Assembly: GCA_021738605.1 (NCBI GenBank)
Contig: JAIPBY010000062.1
Coordinates: forward strand, 1 to 11,978
Reading direction: 5' to 3'
DNA length: 11,978 nucleotides
From: Chitinophagaceae bacterium
GTDB taxonomy: Bacteria > Bacteroidota > Bacteroidia > Chitinophagales > Chitinophagaceae
Positions 5,921 to 11,978 of the stretch are shown piece after piece (position 1 is the stretch's first letter; each line of letters begins with the position of its first letter). The notes beneath the pieces are model-generated. The model had not been told where the DNA came from, made no database searches, and saw nothing but the letters and a program-made list of their open reading frames with translations. A program made the position numbers and the translations under genes.

Positions 5921-7024
5921 ATGACAGCAGAACAGTATTTGCAGAGGGCATTTTTATTGGCCAGACAGGCAAACCCCAAAGCCATCAGACCCAATCCGTT
6001 TGTGGGAGCCGTTGTTGTATCTGAAAATGGTGAAATGGTGGGAGAAGGTTTTCACCAACAAGCAGGGGAGGCACATGCGGAGGTTATCGCCATTCATCAG
6101 GCAATTGATCATGGGGCAAAACTGGATACCTGCACACTGTATGTTACCCTTGAACCCTGTTCCCATACCGGCAAAACACCTCCTTGCACCGATCTGATCA
6201 TCCAGCACAGGATTCCAAGGGTCGTTATAGGGTCCATGGACCCCAACCCGCTTGTCTCTGGGGCACGGATTTTACAAGAAAACGGCGTTATTGTAGAGAT
6301 AATGGTGATGCCTGACGTGGTAGCCCTGAACGACACCTTCAACATCAACCAAATCCAGAAAAGACCCAAGTATGTGCTAAAATCAGCCATTACCTTAAAT
6401 GGGAAAATAGCAGATAGCGCAGGCAACAGCCAATGGATTTCCAATGAAGAAAGCCGTGAGCATGTTCACAAATACCTGAGAACTGCAGCAGATGCAATCT
6501 TGACAACGGCAAAAACGGTCTTGAGAGACAATGCAACCATGAACATCAGGATCAAGGATCAACCGGAACAAGAATTAAGCCTGATTGTTTTTGACAGAAA
6601 TCTTGATCTTTTGAAAAAAGAAAACCATCAACATTCAATCTTTTATACAAGAAATAAATCCTTCATTTACCTGGTTACAGACAAGACCGGAATTACAACA
6701 GAACTGCCCCATGTTGAAATCATCACAATCCCTGTGCAACATGGATTGTTTGACCTGGAAATGCTTCACAAGGAATTGCTCAAAAGAAATATTTGCCAGG
6801 TATTGATTGAAGCAGGCGGCACAATGAATGGTGCCATGATGCATGCAAAAGCGGTAGATGAGATCTATACCTTTGTATGTCCGCGCATACTCATGGAAAA
6901 TGCTGCCATCAATCAATTTAACAACAGCCAAATCCAACCCATGGATGATGCCATCAGGCTTCAGTTACTGAAATCAATGACCATAGGAGAAGACATCTTG
7001 TTAAGGCACAAGGTCATTTACTAG
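5921..7024 (+). CDS. ribD: Bifunctional riboflavin deaminase/reductase
   Basis: RibD deaminates the diaminopyrimidine product of GTP cyclohydrolase II and then reduces its ribosyl chain with NADPH. The N-terminal deaminase domain (about 1-145) has the zinc site His52 and catalytic Glu54 in HAEV, plus Cys80 and Cys89 in EPCSHTGKTPPC. The reductase domain (about 148-367) has RPKYVLKSAITLNGKIA at 148-164, SQWISNEESR at 170-179, and VLIEAGGTMNG near 290-300. In the reductase, ILTTAKTVLRDNATMNIR (193-210) departs from the common ILVG..TV..D.P.L..R pattern: the small Gly and the Pro are absent. This may be lineage variation. The gene is divergent from ribE and overlaps the 3' end of nadB by 24 bp on the opposite strand. 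Length (367 aa) is normal for the two-domain enzyme. Confidence 0.95.
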   Translation: MTAEQYLQRAFLLARQANPKAIRPNPFVGAVVVSENGEMVGEGFHQQAGEAHAEVIAIHQAIDHGAKLDTCTLYVTLEPCSHTGKTPPCTDLIIQHRIPRVVIGSMDPNPLVSGARILQENGVIVEIMVMPDVVALNDTFNINQIQKRPKYVLKSAITLNGKIADSAGNSQWISNEESREHVHKYLRTAADAILTTAKTVLRDNATMNIRIKDQPEQELSLIVFDRNLDLLKKENHQHSIFYTRNKSFIYLVTDKTGITTELPHVEIITIPVQHGLFDLEMLHKELLKRNICQVLIEAGGTMNGAMMHAKAVDEIYTFVCPRILMENAAINQFNNSQIQPMDDAIRLQLLKSMTIGEDILLRHKVIY

Positions 7025-8515
7025 GTCTTCATTGTAAAATACCCCCCTGTTCTTTTCCTGCTTCAGTGCATCCGCAATGAGCATGATAGCCACTTCCAGC
7101 AAAACCCCTGACGTGTGGTCATAGGGATTGAACCCAACTACAGGCGCATTTGATTTGAGGTCTTGAAGTGTAGACAGAGCCGTTTTCAACCCTCTTGTAT
7201 TTTTGATGATTCCTGCATGTTCACTCAACAGGTGTTGTACCTGATTCCTGTCAATACCATAACACTCCTTTTTAAAACTTACTGGAACTGATTGTTGGGC
7301 ACCAGGAAGATCCAAAAGTTTTTCTGTTGCAAATTTTGCAAAAGCAATGGCTTCCAACAAAGAATTGGAAGCAAGGCGATTGGCGCCATGCAATCCGGTT
7401 GAGGCAACCTCTCCTATCGCATACAACCCTGGAACACGTGTTTCACCAAAAGCATCTACCTTGATTCCTCCGCAGGAATAATGCTGTACAGGAACTACCG
7501 GGATGATTTCTTTTGTGATGTCGATATTGAGCAAGGTTTTGCACTGCGCTTTGATGGCCGGGAAATGCTGTTCCATCATTGCTGGTGATAGATGGGTGGT
7601 ATCCAAGAATACACATGCATCTCCATGTTTTCTCATCTCGGCATGGATAGCCCTCGAAACAATATCCCTTGGTGCAAGGTCCAGCCGTTCATCATATTGA
7701 TCCATGAACGCCTCACCTTGTTGATTCCGCAACACAGCGCCAGCACCCCTGAGTGCTTCAGAAACCAGGAAAGAAATATTTCCATCATGAAACAATCCTG
7801 TCGGATGAAACTGAATATAGGAGAGGTTTTCAATGCTAGCCCCCAATTTTTCTGCGATGAATATACCATCGCCAGTGGCAACATGTTGGTTGGTTGTTTT
7901 GCTGTACAACATTCCTGTTCCACCGGTTGCCAATACCAGTTTTGAAGTGGTTATTTCAAAAAAACAATTTTCTGATTCATTAAACAAATGCAGGTGAAAC
8001 TGCCCATTGCTATCCTTGATGGCATCAACCAATAAAATATTTTCAAGGACTTTCGCATTTGTTGAATCGGATAGATGCTGCATCAGTGCAGACTGAATGG
8101 CGTGGCCCGTTTGGTCTTCAGCATGCCAAATTCTGGCCTCACTGTGTCCACCCTCTTTGGCCAAATCATAATCATTGGCGGCATTTTTATCAAAACAAGT
8201 ACCCCACCTGATCAGGTCATTTAACAAAGCAGGCCCAGCTTCAACCACCTTCCTAACAATGCCTATGTCATTAAGGTATACACCGGCAACCATGGTATCC
8301 TCGATATGCTTTTCAAAATCATCACCAATGGCATGCACGGCGGCAATTCCCCCTTGCGCCCAATCTGTATTGGTGGTTGACAATGTTGATTTTGCAATAA
8401 GGCAAACGGAAATTTCTCGTTGCTTAAATGCTTCCGTCTCAGACAGATACAAATAGGTTGACAACCCTGCAATACCAGATCCTACAATGACGATATCATG
8501 ATGGGAATGGATCAT
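7001..8515 (-). CDS. nadB: L-aspartate oxidase
   Basis: NadB is the FAD enzyme that oxidises aspartate to iminoaspartate, the first step of de novo NAD synthesis. The 504-aa protein opens with the dinucleotide-binding motif VGSGIAGLS (11-19) and DWAQGGIAAV (51-60), and contains the substrate-site EGGHSEARIWHAEDQTG (121-137, Glu121), SEALRGAGA, DLAPRDIVSRAI, HYSCGGI and GEVASTGLHGANRLASNSLLEA. These separate it from the closely related succinate dehydrogenase and fumarate reductase flavoproteins. It is somewhat shorter than the E. coli enzyme (540 aa), mostly at the C-terminus, which ends in a short NRGVFY tail. It is the last gene of nadC-nadA-nadB, starting 1 nt after the nadA stop. The product iminoaspartate is unstable, which fits tight coupling to nadA. 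Confidence 0.96.
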   Translation of the reverse strand: MIHSHHDIVIVGSGIAGLSTYLYLSETEAFKQREISVCLIAKSTLSTTNTDWAQGGIAAVHAIGDDFEKHIEDTMVAGVYLNDIGIVRKVVEAGPALLNDLIRWGTCFDKNAANDYDLAKEGGHSEARIWHAEDQTGHAIQSALMQHLSDSTNAKVLENILLVDAIKDSNGQFHLHLFNESENCFFEITTSKLVLATGGTGMLYSKTTNQHVATGDGIFIAEKLGASIENLSYIQFHPTGLFHDGNISFLVSEALRGAGAVLRNQQGEAFMDQYDERLDLAPRDIVSRAIHAEMRKHGDACVFLDTTHLSPAMMEQHFPAIKAQCKTLLNIDITKEIIPVVPVQHYSCGGIKVDAFGETRVPGLYAIGEVASTGLHGANRLASNSLLEAIAFAKFATEKLLDLPGAQQSVPVSFKKECYGIDRNQVQHLLSEHAGIIKNTRGLKTALSTLQDLKSNAPVVGFNPYDHTSGVLLEVAIMLIADALKQEKNRGVFYNEDLVNDLVP

Positions 8516-8516
8516 C

Positions 8517-9497
8517 TCAAATGGATAGCATGTTGTTCAATGCCCGCAATGCTCCTGCCTGTGTTTTTTCATTGACATTGATTTCAGGCAGTTCGTAATA
8601 CAAAGTATTGTACAATTTTTCTAAGGTATTCATTTTCATGTAAGGACATTCAGAACAAGCACAGGAATTGGACTCCAATGCTGGCGCAGGAATAATCAAC
8701 TTGTCAGGAACGGCTTTTCGCATCTGATAGAGTATCCCAGCTTCTGTTGCCACAATAAATTTTTTCAAGGGAGAAACCTGCACATGTTCCAACAAGGCTT
8801 TGGTAGAACCAACGAAACTAGCCCTTTCAAGCAAAGCAGGAAGGCACTCCGGGTGAGCAATCAATGATGCATCGGGATGCTTCTCCATCAATACTTGCAG
8901 CTTATCCAATGAGATATTCTCATGCACAATGCAGGCGCCATCCCAGAGGATCAGGTCCCTGCCTGTAACCTGCTGTACATACATGCCCAAGTTTTTGTCA
9001 GGTGCAAAAATGATGCGTTTGTCTTTGGGTACTGCATTGACCACTTCAATGGCATTAGAAGAAGTGCAGATATAATCACTCAAAGCCTTGATCTCAGAAC
9101 TGCAGTTGATATAACTTACTACGATGGCGTCGGGATATTGGGCTTTGAATACCATAAATTCTGCTTCTGGCGCAGAGTCTGCCAATGAGCAGCCTGCGTT
9201 CAGATCAGGCAACAGGACTTTGGCCCTGGGATTGAGTATTTTGGCTGTTTCTGCCATGAAATGAACACCACAAAAAACAATGATGTCAGCCGATTGTTTT
9301 TTGGAGGCCTGCGCAAGCGCTAAACTATCCCCCACAAAATCTGCGATGGACTGTATGTCTTCGCTTACATAATAATGCGCAAGAATGACAGCATTTTTCT
9401 CATTTTTCATTTTGAGAATCTCGGCTTTCAGATCAATCCCACCCGGAACAGACCTGCTCAAATATCCCACACGTGCTATCTCGTTTTCAAACAACAT
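8517..9497 (-). CDS. nadA: Quinolinate synthase
   Basis: NadA condenses iminoaspartate with dihydroxyacetone phosphate to quinolinate using an oxygen-sensitive [4Fe-4S] cluster. The 326-aa protein shows VILAHYYVSEDIQSIADFVGDSL (37-59, read as positions), VFCGVHFMAETAKIL (74-88), the substrate loop YINCSSEIKA (129-138) and CTSSNA (144-149). The three likely cluster cysteines are Cys103 in AGCSLAD, Cys189 in DGACIVHE, and Cys284 in CACSECPYM, so the enzyme should be active. Cys279 and Cys281 lie close to Cys284, as in E. coli where neighbouring cysteines have been proposed to respond to redox state. The start at 9497 is 1 nt after the nadC stop. The length matches the compact form of the family. 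Confidence 0.96.
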   Translation of the reverse strand: MLFENEIARVGYLSRSVPGGIDLKAEILKMKNEKNAVILAHYYVSEDIQSIADFVGDSLALAQASKKQSADIIVFCGVHFMAETAKILNPRAKVLLPDLNAGCSLADSAPEAEFMVFKAQYPDAIVVSYINCSSEIKALSDYICTSSNAIEVVNAVPKDKRIIFAPDKNLGMYVQQVTGRDLILWDGACIVHENISLDKLQVLMEKHPDASLIAHPECLPALLERASFVGSTKALLEHVQVSPLKKFIVATEAGILYQMRKAVPDKLIIPAPALESNSCACSECPYMKMNTLEKLYNTLYYELPEINVNEKTQAGALRALNNMLSI

Positions 9498-9498
9498 C

Positions 9499-10362
9499 TT
9501 ACTTTATTTTTAATGATATATCAACAGATTCAACATGGTGTGTTAAATCTCCCATAGAAATAAAATCGATACCGGTTTGGGCATATTCCATCATGTTGGA
9601 TGCATTGATGCCACCGGAAACTTCGATTATTTTTTTTGTATCGTTGAGGGCTATCAACTGATGAATCTGATCTGGTTTGACATTGTCAATCAGTATCCTG
9701 TCAACTTCTTTACAGTCCTTGGCAATGATGAATTCCTCTGGATTTTTGACCTCAACAATCAATGGCACCTGGCTATTGTTCGCTTCCCTATACTTCAAAC
9801 ACAACTGAATGGCATTTCTGATGCCTCCGGCTGCCTGAGCATGATTGTCTTTGATGAGCATCTGGTCATACAAACCAAACCGATGGTTGACTCCCCCGCC
9901 AATACGGACCGCCCATTTTTCGCAAATCCTGAAATTAGGGGTTGTTTTACGGGTATCCAGCAGCTGTACCCCATAAGGAGCCACAAGATCAACCAACCGG
10001 CGGGTTTTGGTAGCAATAGCACTCATGCGCTGCATGCAGTTGAGCAAGAGACGCTCAAGTTGTAAAATAGAATGTATTGAGCCTGTTATCTCACCGACAC
10101 AGTCAATTGATGTAAGACTATCACCATCTTTAACCGAGAAAGCTACCTGTAGGGATGGATCAACCCTGGCACAAATCTTTTCAGACAATTCAATTCCTGC
10201 TATGGTACAGTCTTCCTTGATATAACATAAAGCAGTACCCTGTTGCCCTGTTGCAATGGTGGATAAACTCGTGAGGTCTCCTGCTCCCAGGTCTTCTGCA
10301 AGGGCTGCATCGATGAACCGGTCTATTGTAAGACCAAACCAGTCTGCCTTTAGTTCATTCAT
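9499..10362 (-). CDS. nadC: Nicotinate-nucleotide pyrophosphorylase (quinolinate phosphoribosyltransferase)
   Basis: NadC joins quinolinate to PRPP and decarboxylates it to nicotinate mononucleotide. The 287-aa protein carries EDLGAGDLTS (23-32), ERLLLNCMQRMSAIAT (103-118), DTRKTTP (136-142, with Arg139 and Lys140 of the PRPP/quinolinate site), IGGGVNHRFGLYDQMLIKDNH (154-174, read as positions), VEVKNPEE, ILIDN, and SGGINASN near the C-terminus. Every catalytic landmark is present and the length is typical. It is the first gene of the minus-strand nadCAB operon. A TATCTTTG -7 box lies 15 nt upstream of the ATG, giving a very short leader. The upstream neighbour is a damaged LysR-type gene on the same strand; its native stop is 62 bp before nadC, so some read-through from it is possible. 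Confidence 0.96.
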   Translation of the reverse strand: MNELKADWFGLTIDRFIDAALAEDLGAGDLTSLSTIATGQQGTALCYIKEDCTIAGIELSEKICARVDPSLQVAFSVKDGDSLTSIDCVGEITGSIHSILQLERLLLNCMQRMSAIATKTRRLVDLVAPYGVQLLDTRKTTPNFRICEKWAVRIGGGVNHRFGLYDQMLIKDNHAQAAGGIRNAIQLCLKYREANNSQVPLIVEVKNPEEFIIAKDCKEVDRILIDNVKPDQIHQLIALNDTKKIIEVSGGINASNMMEYAQTGIDFISMGDLTHHVESVDISLKIK

Positions 10363-10377
10363 ACACCAACAGTTTCA

Positions 10378-10385
10378 CAAAGATA
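10378..10385 (-). promoter_or_regulatory. Putative nadCAB -7 promoter box
   Basis: On the minus strand this reads TATCTTTG, an exact TAnnTTTG match, 15 nt before the nadC ATG. A T-rich run about 19 bp further upstream could serve as a weak -33 element. The same octamer precedes ribE, but that is expected for a shared sigma consensus. Confidence 0.5.
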
Positions 10386-10424
10386 TATAATCGTAGCATA
10401 GAAGAAAAATTAAGCGCCATACAT

Positions 10425-10484
10425 CTACAACCCTTGAATCCAGCTAAAGTTTGCATCAATGATTTCCTTCTTGTGATTTTCAAT
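10425..10484 (-). pseudogene. Detached C-terminal tail of the LysR-type regulator
   Basis: Directly after the regulator's TAA (10485-10487) the same frame continues for 19 sense codons, reading IENHKKEIIDANFSWIQGL, to a TAG at 10425-10427. From memory of Bacteroidota LysR-type regulators, this resembles their usual end, an AFxxYI.xHK..II...F.W pattern. The TAA stands where a Tyr codon (TAT or TAC) would be expected, so one base change would restore the longer protein. I infer a recent nonsense change or a sequencing error. Confidence 0.65.
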
Positions 10485-11342
10485 TTATTCTTTAAAAGCC
10501 GTTGCAACAGGAGAAAGCTTTTTCTTGCGGTGCCAAACCAGGTTCCAAGCTGTTTTGATGGGCAATCCTTTGATCGGAATAATCTGCAGCTGCTTGCGCT
10601 CCAATTCATTTTTCAGGCCAATGACTGGCATGATAGAATAGCCAATGCCTGCAATAACCGCTTGTTTTACAGCCTCATTGGAAGTAAGCTGAATTTTCTT
10701 TTTTACCGAAATTCGATTTTTCTCAATGAACTTCTCCATGGCCATTCGGGTAGCAGATCCTTCTTCGCGATAAATCAGGGGCAGCTTTTCAAGGGTTTGC
10801 TTATTGATTGCGTCAGCGTGGTTAGATTGATTGCCTGCCCCTATCAGGTAAAGTGAATTGGGCATCAGTTCAATTTTTTGTAGCGCAACATGCTTGGGGA
10901 GAACAGAAACCAAAGAAAAGTCTGACTGATTTTGCTCCAGCAAATCAAGCACCATTGATTTATTGGATACATCCAGGCTCAGGTCAACATTTTGATTCTT
11001 CTTTAAAAAATCAGCAAGGAAATAAGGCAGTACATATTTGCCAGTAGAAACACATGACATTCTTAATGTTCCGGTAAGGGATCCACTGTACTTTGTCAAT
11101 CGGTTGTCAATGAGACTTATTTCATTCATGATGTTTTGTGCTGACTCTGCTATTTCCCTTCCAAATTCTGTTATGTACACTCTCTTGTTGATTATTTCAA
11201 TAAGAGGGATACTAAATTGTGTCTGAAAATTTTTCAGCTGGATTGACACAGCCGGTTGCGTAAGATGCATGGCCTCAGCAGTCTTTGTAATGCTTTTTGT
11301 TTGAACAATTTTTAGAAAAATGCCGAAGCCTGTGTTCATCAT
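10485..11342 (-). CDS. LysR-type transcriptional regulator, probably damaged at both ends
   Basis: The 285-aa product has the winged helix-turn-helix near residues 8-65 (SITKTAEAMHLTQPAVSIQLKNF at about 17-39, read as positions), a linker helix to about 90, and a periplasmic-binding-like effector domain (LTGTLRMSCVSTGKYVLPYFLADF from about 89, VKQAVIAGIGYSIMPV near 227-242). LysR regulators bind DNA as tetramers and respond to small molecules; the effector here is unknown. Relatives I recall begin roughly MNYTLHQLQ.FLKI and run about 20 residues longer. Here the first eight residues (MMNTGFGI) are antisense to a pyrC fragment and the end is a premature TAA. The core is intact, so it may still be made. 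It is divergent from the SbtA-like transporter, a typical arrangement for a regulator and its target, and lies upstream of nadC on the same strand. ATG 11339 is an alternative start. Confidence 0.8.
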   Translation of the reverse strand: MMNTGFGIFLKIVQTKSITKTAEAMHLTQPAVSIQLKNFQTQFSIPLIEIINKRVYITEFGREIAESAQNIMNEISLIDNRLTKYSGSLTGTLRMSCVSTGKYVLPYFLADFLKKNQNVDLSLDVSNKSMVLDLLEQNQSDFSLVSVLPKHVALQKIELMPNSLYLIGAGNQSNHADAINKQTLEKLPLIYREEGSATRMAMEKFIEKNRISVKKKIQLTSNEAVKQAVIAGIGYSIMPVIGLKNELERKQLQIIPIKGLPIKTAWNLVWHRKKKLSPVATAFKE

Positions 11343-11672
11343 TTATATTTCAATACTGAAGACTACTGGCAACTCGGAAACAAGATCAAGTGGAATCCTT
11401 CGATAAAATCCAAAGAGAATCAGTTGACGCTTTTGCAGGCTTTGCATGACAACAAGATTGACATCATTGCCACGGATCATGCTCCCCATGATTGGAAAGA
11501 AAAGCTGGGTAATTACGAAGAGGTTAAACCTGGGGGACCCATGATACAACATGCTTTACTGGTCCTTCTCGAAATCTACCACAAGAACCTGATTCCCCTG
11601 AATAAAGGGTGCCATTAGATCAAAACCATCGGGCATGCGTTTAAAATTCAGCAAATCAAGATAAAAAAGTAA
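11316..11672 (+). pseudogene. pyrC: Internal fragment of a dihydroorotase gene
   Basis: The plus frame from 11316 reads ACVHHLYFNTEDY, then GNKIKWNPSIK, then IDIIATDHAPHDWKEK, then GGPMIQHALLVLLEIYH, to TAG at 11616-11618. This matches the middle to late part of class I dihydroorotase, including the metal-binding His of the HH pair and the catalytic Asp of DHAPH. The N-terminal HxH metal site and first two-thirds are absent: an in-frame TAG at 11313 closes the left side and the sequence there is the regulator gene. Beyond 11618 the frame reads KTIGHAFKIQQIK up to TAA 11670-11672, which weakly resembles the continuing family sequence, so the tail also looks decayed. A TTG-initiated 65-codon frame exists (11424-11618), but no catalytic enzyme could result. 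It is a remnant, not a working gene. Confidence 0.8.
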
Positions 11673-11978
11673 ATGATAAACAACAATAGTTTCGCAATAC
11701 TTGCTTCAAATTTAACCAACCCAACCCTGCTTTTTTTTCTGCTCGGTATTCTAGCTGCAATGATGAAAAGCAATTTGGAAATTCCCGCTCCTTCAATAAA
11801 ATTCATATCGCTTTACCTTCTCTTTTCCATTGGTTTTAAGGGAGGGCAGGAACTGGAGCATAGTCATTTCACTTCAGAAATTGGGTACTCCCTGATTTTT
11901 GGCGTAATCATTGCTGCAATCATACCCATCTACACATTTTTTCTCGCAAAAAATAAGGTAGGAATAAGCAATGCAGGT
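11673..11978 (+). CDS. sbtA: SbtA-like sodium-dependent bicarbonate transporter, C-terminus cut by window edge
   Basis: The frame is open for 102 codons from ATG 11673 to the right edge. It has three hydrophobic stretches in the first 95 residues (about 17-31, 44-54 and 72-90), consistent with an inner-membrane permease. The pattern ASNLTNPTLLFFLLGILAA, then SNLEIPAPSIKFISLYLLFSIGFKGGQEL, then a long hydrophobic helix, matches the N-terminus of the SbtA family (read as segments of residues 11-60), in which LxSPTLGFLIGG and IPD...LKVGL.GG are conserved. Cyanobacterial SbtA takes up bicarbonate with sodium; substrate in Bacteroidota members is less certain. Translation starts directly after the TAA of the pyrC remnant, and I find no good -7 box in the preceding 50 bp. 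The divergent LysR-type gene is the natural candidate regulator. About two-thirds of the protein should lie outside the window. Confidence 0.75.
   Translation, partial: MINNNSFAILASNLTNPTLLFFLLGILAAMMKSNLEIPAPSIKFISLYLLFSIGFKGGQELEHSHFTSEIGYSLIFGVIIAAIIPIYTFFLAKNKVGISNAG

Noticed and set aside
11424..11618. A 65-aa independent small protein with a TTG start
   Set aside because: The sequence is clearly the internal part of dihydroorotase and similarity continues upstream of the TTG, so it is a gene fragment.
1..11978. CRISPR array, tRNA or rRNA gene, insertion sequence, toxin-antitoxin or defence system
   Set aside because: No regular direct repeats, cloverleaf-like sequence, transposase frame or recognisable defence domain was seen on either strand.

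Overview
The window looks like ordinary chromosome of a Bacteroidota bacterium, most likely near Chitinophagaceae or Sphingobacteriales. The support is a moderate GC content, TAnnTTTG-type -7 promoter boxes, few Shine-Dalgarno sequences, a FAS1-domain lipoprotein beside a GH105 glycosidase, a fused RibBA, and protein details that recall Bacteroidota homologues. The taxonomic call is inference from memory of these families; no search was run.

Layout. Positions 1-1474 (minus strand) hold most of a FAS1-repeat lipoprotein that runs off the left edge. A 360-bp divergent spacer follows, with nested inverted repeats at 1566-1589 and 1622-1706. Next come a secreted GH105-type unsaturated-glucuronyl/rhamnogalacturonyl hydrolase (1835-2962) and, overlapping its stop by 4 nt, a beta-phosphoglucomutase-like HAD enzyme (2959-3609). 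A riboflavin cluster fills 3651-7024: ribE, ribBA and ribH form a minus-strand operon with 0-1 nt gaps, and ribD is transcribed divergently from a 43-bp spacer containing two opposed -7 boxes. The de novo NAD operon nadC-nadA-nadB lies on the minus strand at 7001-10362, also with 1-nt gaps; nadB overlaps the 3' end of ribD tail to tail by 24 bp.

How the genes work together. RibBA, RibD, RibE and RibH cover riboflavin synthesis from GTP and ribulose 5-phosphate, except for the dephosphorylation step. NadB, NadA and NadC make nicotinate mononucleotide from aspartate, and NadB needs the FAD that derives from riboflavin. The stretch 2959-10362 is therefore mainly a cofactor island.

The most unusual part is the right end (10425-11978). 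A LysR-type regulator has an in-frame TAA followed by 19 codons that still read like the normal C-terminus of the family. Its first codons lie antisense to an internal fragment of a dihydroorotase (pyrC) gene that has lost both ends. Immediately after that fragment starts a gene for an SbtA-like sodium-dependent bicarbonate transporter, cut by the window edge. This looks like a rearrangement scar inside a former regulator-transporter divergent pair. I saw no convincing new defence, mobile or RNA system, no tRNA or rRNA gene and no CRISPR array.
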